Shown here: in pieces, positions 42,120-55,830 of the stretch
Layout of the letters: every line of letters starts with the position of its first letter
How positions within the stretch are numbered: position 1 is the first letter of the stretch
NCBI GenBank assembly: GCA_932521025.1
Contig: OW051473.1
Span: forward strand, 4,092,001 to 4,156,000
Origin: Oscheius onirici
Taxonomy: Eukaryota; Nematoda; Chromadorea; Rhabditida; Rhabditidae
DNA: 64,000 bases
Direction: 5' to 3'
Position numbers and translations under genes: made by a program
The notes under the pieces: model-generated
The model's input: only the letters and a program-made list of their open reading frames with translations
What the model was told of the DNA's origin: nothing
The model's database searches: none

Positions 42120-43290
42120 TTAGATGTTGCTCTTCTGACATCCGAAGAGGGAAACAAGCTCGCCTACATGGTCCAACTAAACATATTTTTTCGATTTTTA
42201 TGTATGGAAACCCACTAGTATGTCAGCATGTGGTTCAAGATATTCCCTACTTCCAACTCCGGATAGCACTCCGACTCCTGCTCGAAGACCGGCTGATCGA
42301 GCAAGGCCAAGATCAGCTACCGTGTCTCCCACCATAATAGCATCCTGAACTTTTTCACGTTTTTATCGGATTTTTCTTTACCTCCGGATCGACTTGCAGT
42401 TTCTTACAAATGGCCAGAGCATTGTGTGGATGAGGCTTCGGCATGCTACCGAAATCGTCTCCGCACATAATATCATCTACAAGACCTTCGACTCCAGTTT
42501 GCCGTAACATCATCACAGTACTATCTCTGAAACAACTGTATAACGGGTAAATCTAATCAAATTACCTGTTGTCAGCCGTACAAATAGCAATTTTAACATA
42601 AGATCTTTTGAGATCGGCGAACAGTTTGTGCAAGTGCTGCAACTCTCTTAACGATTGCGTACTTCTTTTAAAGCTTTCTCTTATGCAGCTGTCTACTAAA
42701 GCTTCGGCCTGAAATGATATCACTTTGGTATTCAACAAAATTTCTTACAATATGTGTTGGTACTTCTTTTTTGGCTAGGAGTGACGTCAAGGTGTTCCTG
42801 ATCTGACCCATTGTACCTTCAGCGAGTAGACCCGGTCCTACCTGACATCAGTTGCGTGATAATTAAGCGAACATTTGCTACCTTTCGTTGAACGGGACAG
42901 AACCCAAGCAATTGATAAACTTCACTTTCGACCGACAGTCCAGTTCCTTGTTTCAAGCTGCAAGAAGTGTAAAAGATTATTATCTTTACCCTTACCTTTG
43001 AGCAGTAGACATTGCCCAAGGAATCCACATTTCGTGGAAACAGATAAGTGTCCCGTCTTTGTCAAAAATCACCAATTTTGGCTTATCCATAACAAGAGGT
43101 TTGAAAACCGGCGGAAAGCTCGTAGGCACATCAAATTGTTTGGACGGAATGGCATTGGCAGCGGAAGCTACTGCACGACCAGCAGTTTTTTGAACACGGA
43201 ATGTGTTCAAAGCTAAAAACAAATTTAAGAGAAGCGTAAAGAAATCATACCCATTTCTGCCTGGCGGAAGAGGTGAAGGGTGGATCTCAT
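42120..43290 (-). CDS. HAD-superfamily phosphatase with predicted mitochondrial presequence
   Basis: Haloacid-dehalogenase hydrolase. Motif I is KLVIFDKDGTLICFHEMW (nucleophile and acid/base Asp of DxD), motif II IAICTADNRDS, motif III Lys in MPKPHPHNAL, and motif IV AIMVGDTVADLGLARSAGLR. All catalytic residues are present, and the domain order matches phosphoglycolate-phosphatase-like members with a helical cap between motifs I and II. The start at 43290-43288 and splice to 43216 give MRSTLHLFRQAEMALNTFRV, with further Arg, Ser and Ala and no acidic residues for about 30 positions after Glu12, fitting mitochondrial import. It ends LVSLFGCQKSNI, stop at 42122-42120. About eight exons. Substrate cannot be read from sequence. 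Confidence 0.85.
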
Positions 43291-45601
<2,311 letters not shown>

Positions 45602-45717
45602 ACACCTCATGCATCTGATCCAAATTCATCCCATGTTCAAAATGTATCTCCGTTACCCAACCGAGGCATTGCTCTCAAACATGTACTCTTTGATTGTATT
45701 TACTCAACCACTCCTAT

Positions 45718-45723
45718 AATAAA
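45718..45723 (+). terminator. Polyadenylation signal of H3.3
   Basis: AATAAA 117 nt after the stop codon; no histone 3' stem-loop seen between them. Confidence 0.65.
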
Positions 45724-46019
45724 CCTCACATGTTACCGATTCTGTATTTTCAGCAGTCAGTTAGTTGGTCACAAAAACTAGGACCTTTTTCAGTCTGTTC
45801 GGGTATATATTTAGTAGACTTGATAAACCAAAGTTTTCATTTTGTGAAATCATCGAGATCCAGAAAAGAAAGTAAACAGGGATATAAGACGAGATCTTGG
45901 GAACAATCACAGGAATTGAATACGACTAGGGGCAAGACTTGGAAAGACAGCCGAAATGACAAGAGAAAAGCCTAAAAAAATCCAAGCCCAGTGATATAAA
46001 ACTGATTGAAGACAAAGAA
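45724..46019. other. Intergenic between converging H3.3 and orphan gene
   Basis: About 300 bp of A-rich sequence holding the two 3' ends; nothing else recognised. Confidence 0.4.
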
Positions 46020-47309
46020 CTACGACATTGTCGAAGCACTTTCTTCCGGGGTTCCAAGAGTGATTGCTGGTTCTTGAGCTCCACTCGGAACATCTACAGG
46101 AGTTTCTTCGGCAGTAGTTTCTTTGCTGGTACCAATTGGAGCTTCTTCATTGTCCGGCTTCTTGAAATTTTCAGGTTCCGGAAAGCTCTCTTTCAATGTA
46201 GGGGTTTGTTCAGAGCCATTATTTACTGCTTTTTTCGAATTGTCAGAATTAGTTTCGGGAACCGCTTGACTTTTCTCTTGAACCGGTGGCTTTAACGTCA
46301 CTGTTTTCTTCTCAGATTTTCTTTTCGGAAGCCCATTTGTACGAGGGATGTAGGTGAATTTGATTCCCTCATGAACGCCGTTCACCGTATCAGTAGGCAT
46401 CGATTTCCTGAACTGGAAATGAACTGAAACTGCAAAAATGTACCTCTGATTCTTGCTGGAAAAAACTTTGTACGGCAGAGCACGGTTAGAGCGAGATGCG
46501 TTGTTCTTTCGGCTGTGTGATGCTTTCGATGCTCCTCCACTACCGTTCCTGTTAGTACGAGCTCCAGTGGACTGCCGAGCCGAATGAGAGGATGCATGAT
46601 TGTTTCTGTTTGCAGCGTTTTTAAGTGAAGACCTATTCCTCACTTCTTGTTCGTTCTGAAACTACAAAATACAAAACATCAAAAACGTATACCTTTGCAG
46701 TTTTCTTTGCCGTTTCAGAGAAGACGCTATCGATGATGGACACGATTTTAGCTTTGGCTCGTTCCTCTTCCAGCTTTTGTTCAGTTGTCTTAGGCTCCTC
46801 TTTCGCTTTTACAGCCTAAATATATTTTTGAACTTGAAATGGAGTTTTTGTGCCTTTGATCTAGATTTTCCCGACGGTCTGCTCCGTTTCTTTGCACCAG
46901 ATTCACCTCGCCCGAATAAACCAGTAAAGTCGTGAAGAGGGTTCAAATCATATTTGTCCTGTGCAGTCTTTTTATAATGTGGCTTGAAAACACTAACGTC
47001 TAAGTCCATGTCGATGTATCCTTTGTACCACCGGTCTCCTTTCTCGTCCAAAATGTTGCATAGTGCTCGTCGTACCTCCATGGCTTGTTGCACTTCTTTC
47101 TTTACCACTTGTACTCGTTTTCGCAGGGCATTTGTTTGCTGAAAATGTACAAATGGTATAACATAAAAGAAAAAGTTCACCGCTTCTATTATGTTGAATT
47201 TTTCTTGTAGAAGAGTCTGTTTTATCCTATATCTTTCCGATTTTGGAGACACTGATCGCTCTACCGGGGAATACAAAACTTGTCTCGAAGATCCAGGCTG
47301 AAAAAACAT
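46020..47309 (-). CDS. Orphan basic, low-complexity protein with N-terminal coiled coil
   Basis: I do not recognise this family. The N-terminal exon begins after a TTTTTTCAG acceptor (SSRQVLYSPVERSVSPKSER); an ATG overlaps the acceptor, so the true start may be in an unseen upstream exon, or further downstream. A helical segment (LRKRVQVVKKEVQQAMEVRR) leads into a conserved-looking block, ALCNILDEKGDRWYKGYIDM with NPLHDFTGLFGRG. This is followed by Lys/Arg/Ser-rich sequence (KKRSRPSGKSRSKAQKL), another charged helix (EEPKTTEQKLEEERAKAKIV), an Asn/Ser/Arg-rich tract and a Pro/Glu/Thr-rich tail ending at 46020. Basic middle and acidic tail suggest a nuclear or cytoskeletal scaffold, which is inference. 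Confidence 0.65.
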
Positions 47310-48615
47310 TTACAACAGACTACTCTCCTTTATTGCAAGTTTTCGAGCTTCCAAAAACGTATTTTTTTCAAAAGCACAACTAATTCTGATTCATATGTGG
47401 AACCCAATAGCTTTCAAATTCCCACCTGACTATGTTGATAAGTGGCAACTAATGGTTCCGCCATTTTTCTGCGTCTACTTCATTCCTGTGCCATCCTCCT
47501 TTACAACAGTATCATTGGGAATCAAAAGAACGGACCAGGTAGAAACTGCGCCGTGGATAATGTTCTTGACAGGATGCCACGCGTCGCGGCACGCGTGCGG
47601 CTGTTTAAACAAGCATTACCACAATCGGCAACCCAAATGCCAATCTTGGCAGTTTCTAAGATGAAACTTTTTTAATTCTTTGCTGTTCGATTTTTTTAAT
47701 TTTGTCCACTGTCTAGACAGTTAGCATAAGTCAAGCCGTTCTTAGGACTAATATCTTTCACCAGCCTTTTTGGGCAACACAGCTGTCGTGACCCAGTTCC
47801 ACAGTTTTTCTTTATGGGGCCCTAATTATGCACATGAGGTCAGTCAACTGCAGGTTTAACGATCGGATACCCGCCATTGTCGGTCGCTTTTGTATTCAAA
47901 TCAATTTCGTCGCCTCCGCAGTGCGAAAGCCTCAATCGTCCATTTGTTAAAATACCAGACATTGATCTTTACCCGTGTGAATGATGTGAAACAATTTGTC
48001 ACATATCCAATTTGTCAACCCGTGCATATGTCTGTTTTTACCGTTCGCACATTTCAAAATCTCTGCCTTTCTCTTTCTGAAGTGCACTCCATTATGCAGT
48101 TCTGGAATGGAGGGCTTTGTGTCTGCCCCATTCGAAAGAGTTCTTTGGATCTGACGCGCAGAAATGTCAGTTTCCGTCTGACACATCTGGCCGCTGACCA
48201 GCGCACTAGTTCCAATGACTAACTGCTCCTTACGCAAGCAACAAACCCTCTAATCAGCGCACTCACCCATTCTCTGCTAGCTGCCAGATTCTTCGACACT
48301 CTTTTTAGAGAGTAGGATATGCTGCATCTCCGGATTGTTTGCATTATTTGATAGACCCGTCTCAGATACCATCTCCTCGCGACCACCCTTTCGTCAAACC
48401 TTTACTGTTCTTGTCCGCTCAGCGCACCTGCTGACTCATAGCCCTCCCAATGCATCATACCCGACAAAATCTCTGGACCTGCCGCGTATTCTCAAATAAC
48501 GGCAAGGGCCGCACCTGTGTCCTTAGCATTCTGGCTTTTCTTTCTCTCTGACCCATCTTTTTCTCATGTGTAATACCTTTTTTTTTCTCAGGCGGGCACC
48601 CTCTCCTCGCCTAGC
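47310..48615. other. Divergent intergenic region, orphan gene and GRB2/SEM-5
   Basis: About 1.3 kb. The right end has a long T-rich acceptor (TTTTTTTTTCTCAG ending near 48591) about 25 nt before the adaptor start codon, marking a trans-splice or leader-intron site. Overlapping antisense frames at 47890-48237 have no motif. Further 5' exons of the orphan gene could be hidden here. Confidence 0.4.
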
Positions 48616-49574
<959 letters not shown>

Positions 49575-50232
49575 TCCATTGTTAACTAGTTAGTTACTAC
49601 TCTTAATATCCCTGACGTAGACCGTCTACTCTGCCAAATGTCAGTATTTCATCCAATTCCAGTCATTTTTTTCACCGAAAACTGCTCACACTGGTTGCTC
49701 CGATATTTATTAATGCCTTCAGGTTTCAATATTGTATTCCGATGCCCCTTTGGCCCCAAAGCTAGGCTCTCATGCGTGTCATTTAAGGAAAGGCTGCTCA
49801 AAAATTCCTACTTATTGCCTTTCCTAGTCAACATCCAGTGATTGTTGCTCTTACTCAGTGTGATCAAATTATGTCTTTGAGGGTCTTCAAGAAGTTATAC
49901 ACGATTATCTCAGCTTTGTATTCTGGTTACTTGCCATCATTTGTGCTAATATTAATGAACTCTTAACCTCTTTCTCGGTCTGCAATGTGTAGATGTTAGA
50001 TCAAAAGATACTGCAATGGAACTGGACCAAAACATGTGCCACTAATCAACCGCTAACACCACTGGGTGTCTAAGCGAAAGGCAATTTCGTTGAAAAGCAG
50101 TCATCATCCTATGCTTTCGCCCGCAGCGATCAATGTGTTCTCAAGTGGCCTGTCCTATCGCAATCCATAGCTCGAACAACCCGAACCCTCTTCAGCAAAA
50201 ATTTTTGTTTATTTCAAAGCAATAGATTTTAG
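49575..50232. other. Intergenic, SEM-5 3' UTR to sideroflexin
   Basis: About 660 bp of T-rich 3' UTR and spacer. The spacing is too long for a typical operon. No exon seen. Confidence 0.4.
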
Positions 50233-51559
50233 ATGAACTTTGACCCAGACCGACCGAGATATGATCAATCTACGTTCTATGGCCGGTTACGGCATTTTGC
50301 CGGTATAACAGATCCGTTGATTGCCTTCACACCAACCTCACAACTTCTTACCGCCAAAGATCTTATGATTAGATGCAGGTGAAAGATGTTTACGTGACTA
50401 GTGGCCACAAACCCTTTGAAAGTCAATATAGAAGAATAATTAATTTAAGAAATGGTGAAAAACCTCCAGCAACATTGGAGGAACTTCATCGGGCGCAACG
50501 ACTCTTTCAATCAGCATTCCATCCTGATACTGGAGATCTGCAAAACTTTGCTGGCCGAATGTGCTTTAACGTCTGGGGAGGGACAGCTCTTTGCGGAGCC
50601 ATGATGATCTGGTAAGTTCCATTTCTCGAGTTTTTCTATATTCGTTTTTCTCTAGGTATAAATCAACACCGGCCGTGCTATTCTGGCAATGGGCTAACCA
50701 GTCTTTCAATGCTTTAGTCAACTATACCAATAGAAATGCCAAGAGCACTCTGACAACATCGGTAAGAAGTTTTGTATATTTTTGATTTCATTCTATCAGG
50801 ATTTGGTAACAGCTTACGCCAGTGCTGTAACTGGTGCCCTTGCTCTGGCAACTGGTCTCAAGGCCTATTTTTCCAAAAAGCAAGTGAGCAGCCTTGCCCA
50901 GAAGATGGTCCCACTCGGAGCAGTGGCTGTTGCTAACGCAATCAACATCCCAATGATGAGGCAAAAGTATGAATGCCGGCTAGTTCCAAAACACAGACTA
51001 ACTTTAGTGAGCTCAAAGAAGGCATGGCCGTCACTGACAAAGACGGAAATATCGTAGGAACCAGTAGATTGGCAGCGACAAAAGCCATATCTTTAGTCGT
51101 ACTTTCGAGAAACATCATTGTCGCCCCTTGTATGAGTAAGTGTAATTTCTTCGCAAGAATATGCAGGTTTTTGCAGTATTGACACCTATATTTATGGAAG
51201 GATTGAACAAACTCAAGTGGTTCCAGAAGAATATCAAAGTATTGAATATCCCAACACAACTTGTCCTTACGTTTGTCATGTAAGTCTTCAGGCCAAATGA
51301 TCATGTTTGAGGTTTTCAGTTACGGAACAATGATTCCCATCGGATGTGCTCTGTTTCCTCAACAAAAGTGAGTTTTGTTTTCAACTGTTCCTTTTGCGTC
51401 ACTGCAACAAAGTTTCATGTTGCAGTCATGTGTCTGAAAATCTATGAGACATTTTTCAGCTCGATAAGTCTTGCCACTTTGAAAAAGTACGAACCAGAAG
51501 CCTATGAGAAGCTGAAAGATCTCAAGATGGAGAAAGTCTACTTCAACAAAGGACTGTAG
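50233..51559 (+). CDS. sfxn: Sideroflexin, mitochondrial serine transporter (SFXN1-3 type)
   Basis: Inner-membrane carrier importing serine for mitochondrial one-carbon metabolism. The start at 50233 gives [20 protein letters not shown], the conserved N-terminal sideroflexin block. Exon 2 has [20 protein letters not shown] (invariant HPDTG). Membrane segments follow: [66 protein letters not shown] (the family's N-N-P-x-R signature) and [20 protein letters not shown]. It ends [10 protein letters not shown], close to the vertebrate C terminus. Several exons with 40-70-nt introns; stop at 51557-51559. Which paralogue it represents cannot be fixed, but it resembles SFXN1-3 more than SFXN5. Confidence 0.95.
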
Positions 51560-51899
51560 ATAGTCGATAGCGCAATAGATCAAAATGAAGTTTTATCACG
51601 AGGCAGGTATTCACAGTAATATTGACAAGAAAGAAAAGAATTTCCCACAGTATGCTAAAGACTATGTACAAAAAGAAGTGAGATAGGCCCCGATATTTAC
51701 AACAAATCCTGGGAAGATCACTAATACTTGTTGGAATTCATATGATGGCAAAATAACCCCCAAGGCCTGCACGGGTTCGATGTAAATACAAAAAATGAAA
51801 AAGGAAATTATGTACAGGGGTCAACAAAGTTGATACAAAACAGTTGACTGGCTGACTTTTAATACAAAGTCTTTGGTCGAGAAGACACGTTGCGGATGA
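51560..51899. other. Intergenic between converging sideroflexin and BNIP3
   Basis: About 340 bp containing both 3' UTRs; nothing further seen. Confidence 0.4.
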
Positions 51900-52679
51900 C
51901 TAGTAGAACTCGCGTTGCTTGATTACAAGACGCTTGCAGACCACGAACCTGAACTTGCTTATAAGGTACAATAGTTTGAATTTTCTTACCCGATAGCTGC
52001 TCCAATGACAAAGGTGACGATGTTGGACACGATAAATCCGACAACCCAGCGAACGCTAAACCGGGACTTTTTATCATCGCCATCGGGACTGTAAGTGAAA
52101 GCATGAAGAGCCTCAGGCTCTGGGGAGTTGGGAGGAGTCGTCAAGTTGGATCCGTAATGGCGCATGCGGACACATCTACAAATAATTTGTAATAAACTCA
52201 ATTATTCTTTCATACTTTGGCGGAATGGCTTCCGGACGACTACTCCAGTCCCAGATCCAGTCAGTACCCTTTCCAGGAGGGAGCATCTCCCTAACCAATT
52301 TGTACTTGACCTGCTCCAAATTGTCAAATTCCACGTGAGGTGATTGCATAGAAACCGGGCTGAAAGAGTAAGAGTGAAGAAAAACCAATAAAGATACCTC
52401 AGACGCGAGTCTTTTTCTTTTCCGTTTTCGTCGTATAGAATCATGCTGGCGTCAACTGACGAACAGAGACTGGTTCGACTAGGAGCCAATTCGACCCATG
52501 ATTCCGCTGAAGATCCTAAGAATTACAATAAAAACTAATATTAGATAAATGTGGTACAAGTTTATGTTAGTAACTAATTATGTACCTGGCACATTTTCTG
52601 AAGATTCGGCATTATCTGCTACTGCTATGCGCTTTCGTATATCGAACATCTTTGGACGGGAGAAGTCGAAAAAAGACAT
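51900..52679 (-). CDS. dct-1: BNIP3/NIX-type mitophagy receptor (DCT-1 family)
   Basis: Outer mitochondrial membrane BH3-like receptor that recruits LC3/GABARAP to trigger mitophagy. The start at 52679-52677 ([20 protein letters not shown]) lies 11 nt after a TTTTTTAG acceptor. Exon 2 carries [24 protein letters not shown] is the LC3-interacting motif with adjacent serines. The hallmark BH3-like block is [17 protein letters not shown], nearly identical to vertebrate BNIP3. The C-terminal transmembrane helix [20 protein letters not shown] contains a GxxxG dimerisation motif, followed by a short tail ending VIKQREFY, stop at 51902-51900. Size and order match the family. It lies tail to tail with sideroflexin, another mitochondrial protein. 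Confidence 0.95.
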
Positions 52680-55600
52680 AGGCTTCGACCCTAAAAAATT
52701 AAAAGTTTAACATTAGTCGGTCTCGTGAGCTGAGTATAAGGGTCAGCCAAGACGGAAGGTCGGAAAGAATGGTTGAGGCTACCTCAAAATATTTGCTAAT
52801 TGCGTTTGTGTCAGGCTGCTTCACCTTTAAATTACAAGAAAAACTAGTGTTACAATGCACTATTGTGGCGAAATTGTGGCAAATGTCTTCGTGTCTTCGC
52901 CCTCACATGACCTGTAATTTAAGGTGCGATGTTGTGACGAAAGGAATCATTTTATCAACGCATAAATGAAAACAATAAAAAGGAAAAGGCAAAAGGTGTT
53001 CCAAATAGACAGACTGCAAACTTTTTCGAGTCTTGTGGAGGAGCGACAACGATTTTCTTTGTCATGAGACGACGAAAAACACGTGACTTTAGTCCTGTTA
53101 AAATTGGCCTACGTCGCGGTAATCAAGTTTTATTAATTGGAAGTTGTAAGATGAATAGTCTGCTACCAAAAATAGAAAGAGGACACGCTGTGTGGGTAAC
53201 GATTGTATATAATGAGGCATTCGCTTTGCCAACGCTCCAGCGCGAATCAGCTGATTCTCAGCTGATTTTAAAATAGAGCAGAGAGAAGCAATTCAGGCTG
53301 TCCATTGCTTCTCGATGAGAATATGCGGCCTACTGCTTAATTGGGCTGTGGCAGTTGGTCAGCCATGCAATGGAAACTGGACAGCCATCGATCGCGGAGA
53401 AATCATGTGAGCCAAGAGATCGTGAGAAGACAGAGACGCAGAGCGGTACCTCGGATCGCTAGCGTGTCCTTTGCGAGCATGAAACAACACTATCATATGA
53501 TCTGCTCTGCGTGTCTGTAATGAAAAGCCCCAAGAGGACCAATATAGGAGTCTACGGCACGAGTTGTCTGCCATTCACATGAACGCGCGCGCAAGAAGAA
53601 ACTTGCTGAGTATGTGATGAGGTCAGCAGGCTCAAAAAGTTAGCGTTTTCGATCTTTTGGGTAGTTATGATTTATTATTGGCCTAACTAAACGCACCAAC
53701 GTCATAAAGTTTAAAAGCTAAGGTTTTCTTATGCCTGGGAAAGTATTCAGTGGTCGTCTCGACGAGAAAACCAAATACAGTTTTTGTAGGCGGGAAGTCC
53801 TTGATTACACATTCGGTCCTATTCAAGTTTAGGTGTGTGCGCGGTTAGAAATCTAAAAACCTACATAACCAACACATTTTTGACATGGTCTGCAGACTGG
53901 CATTCCTTAACAACTTATTGGGTGTGTTACCATATGGAAATCTTACGCTTAGCGTGTAAGAGCTTAAAAAGTCCGCTTTTTTTGGTAAAAAGGATTGTTT
54001 TACAGTTTCGAACTTGTTCAGAAATGAAGGCAACGAATACCGCACGTTATGTACAATACGAAAATTGTTCAGTTTAAACCATCTTTTTGATTTAAAGTAC
54101 GCTTTGAGGGAAGCTGTACCAGCCCGTCGGCTGACACATCCCTCGCTCATTTTAAAAAGGTTCTGGTCAGCAGAGGGTCACTCTGTGTCAGGTGTTCCAT
54201 TGTAGTCGGCACCAAAACACCGACGTTTGGGCGCTCACGGCTATCAACACTTGTAAACATTTGCTGGAAGAACTTGGACATTGTTGATATCAAACAGTGA
54301 TATATGCATTTGAAAACAAAGTGGTTGAAGTGGTAAGGAACAAAAATAGAAGGAGTGTAGACTCTTGTGGTAACTCGACTGATGAGAAGCGACGATCGCG
54401 TGCAGGCTCAGTTTCTTTGTTTGTGTGTTTGCAGAAAAATACGAAATATCATCTGGAACTTGTGTTGACTGTTTTGTACACTGATCATCGGTGTTATGTC
54501 AAGTGGTAATAACGAAAGTCTTTCGGAGTCAAACAATCAGAGTAAGACGAAAATGCTAGAGTTAGCAAACAGTGCGATTCTCGAAAGCCGGCAGCCCTTA
54601 GCGCTCTGCTCTCCTCGGATGCTGTCCCCGGAGTTTTTTCATGTTTGTAGTTGCCTTATAGATTACGTTTCTTCGCCTCCAGTGTCCCTGCCTGTACTGT
54701 TGGTGAATGGGAGTTTCGGTACCAAATGTCTCAAACTCCGTCAATTGATAAATTTAGTGCAGTGGTCAGCCCGCTCGAAAAAAAGGCTTTTACACTCCAG
54801 CAAGCGTTGTTCGAGACATTCGGGTACTTTGGATTTAGTTTCAAAACGGCACATTACTTCCTCGCGTAACGTGTTCGCAAAATAACACTCCTCTGTGCAA
54901 TGTTTTATGCACTCTTGCGCTATTTCTTCACTAAAGTTATCAAAATACTACTTAAACAGAGTTATTTGGTTTCTCAGAAGCTTGTGAATGACGAACTATG
55001 AAGCTGCCAATTAGAAAATTTTATTACAGCTATTCGATTCGAATTTTCATCTTGGTTAGAACAAACGTTTTTGTTTTGACCGGGTTTACAGAACATTTCA
55101 TGAAGTTTTTGGATTCAAATTGAGAAGGTCACATTTGTTTATTCAAAAATACCTTCAGGCAACACCTTGTGTTCTCACATTAATGACAGTTTGTTATAGC
55201 AGATAGCCAACTGACTCGGCTCGTCCAGCTGTCTGCTGTTTTTATCGAACTCCCTCGGATGTTGGTTATGTCCACCTTCATCACCAAGGCCTCCCTTTCC
55301 ATTAACCTTCCTCTTTTTCTATTTTTTTGTTTCCATATGCACAATTATCTCTTTGCTGCTCTTCGATGGGTGTAAACCCATCTGAGGTGCGCGGCAGGGC
55401 AGGTTCCGCTGTAAATTCCACCCACCCATCCCGTCTGAGACTCGATCGCGCAGAGCTCAGTTGATTGCCCCCGATCCAGGTAAACAGCTCTTGTGATATC
55501 AAGATCTCCCCAGCCCATTCAGAAAATCCACCTTGAGCCGTCAGCTCGGCTTTATTTTGACTTTTTGCCACAAATCTTCCAACTCAAAAAGTGCGTTTTT

Positions 55601-55830
55601 CGTAAAAATTTCGATACTTTTTGATTCCCATTCAAAACTCTCTCATATTACAGCGAACCCGCCCTGCCGTGGAACCTCATAGCATAAAACAGCTTCTAAT
55701 TTTGTTATTTTCAGCTCTGACTGGCGCTGTGAGGGTTCTCGGTAGTGGTAAGAGTAAGATCCCAATCCCAACCATTTTTAATCTTGTCATATTGTAACTG
55801 TATGATCCTTTTCAGCTGCCATCACCTGAT
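52680..55830. other. Long divergent region, BNIP3 and troponin T promoters
   Basis: About 3.1 kb. The right end holds non-coding leader exons of troponin T: an acceptor (GTTATTTTCAG near 55714) and donor (GTAAGAG near 55749), then the acceptor CCTTTTCAG ending 55815 before the start codon. A 129-codon plus-strand frame at 54496-54885 begins MSSGNNESLSESNNQSKTKM but has no recognisable domain and could be an unassigned exon or chance. Nothing else is supported. Confidence 0.4.

Noticed and set aside
51765-51785. GGGTTCGA-like sequence as a tRNA T-arm
   Set aside because: No matching acceptor stem, D-arm or anticodon arm could be found around it.
54496-54885. 129-codon frame starting MSSGNNESLSESNNQS
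   Set aside because: The start looks plausible but no domain, donor in phase or downstream exon could be found; left as unassigned.
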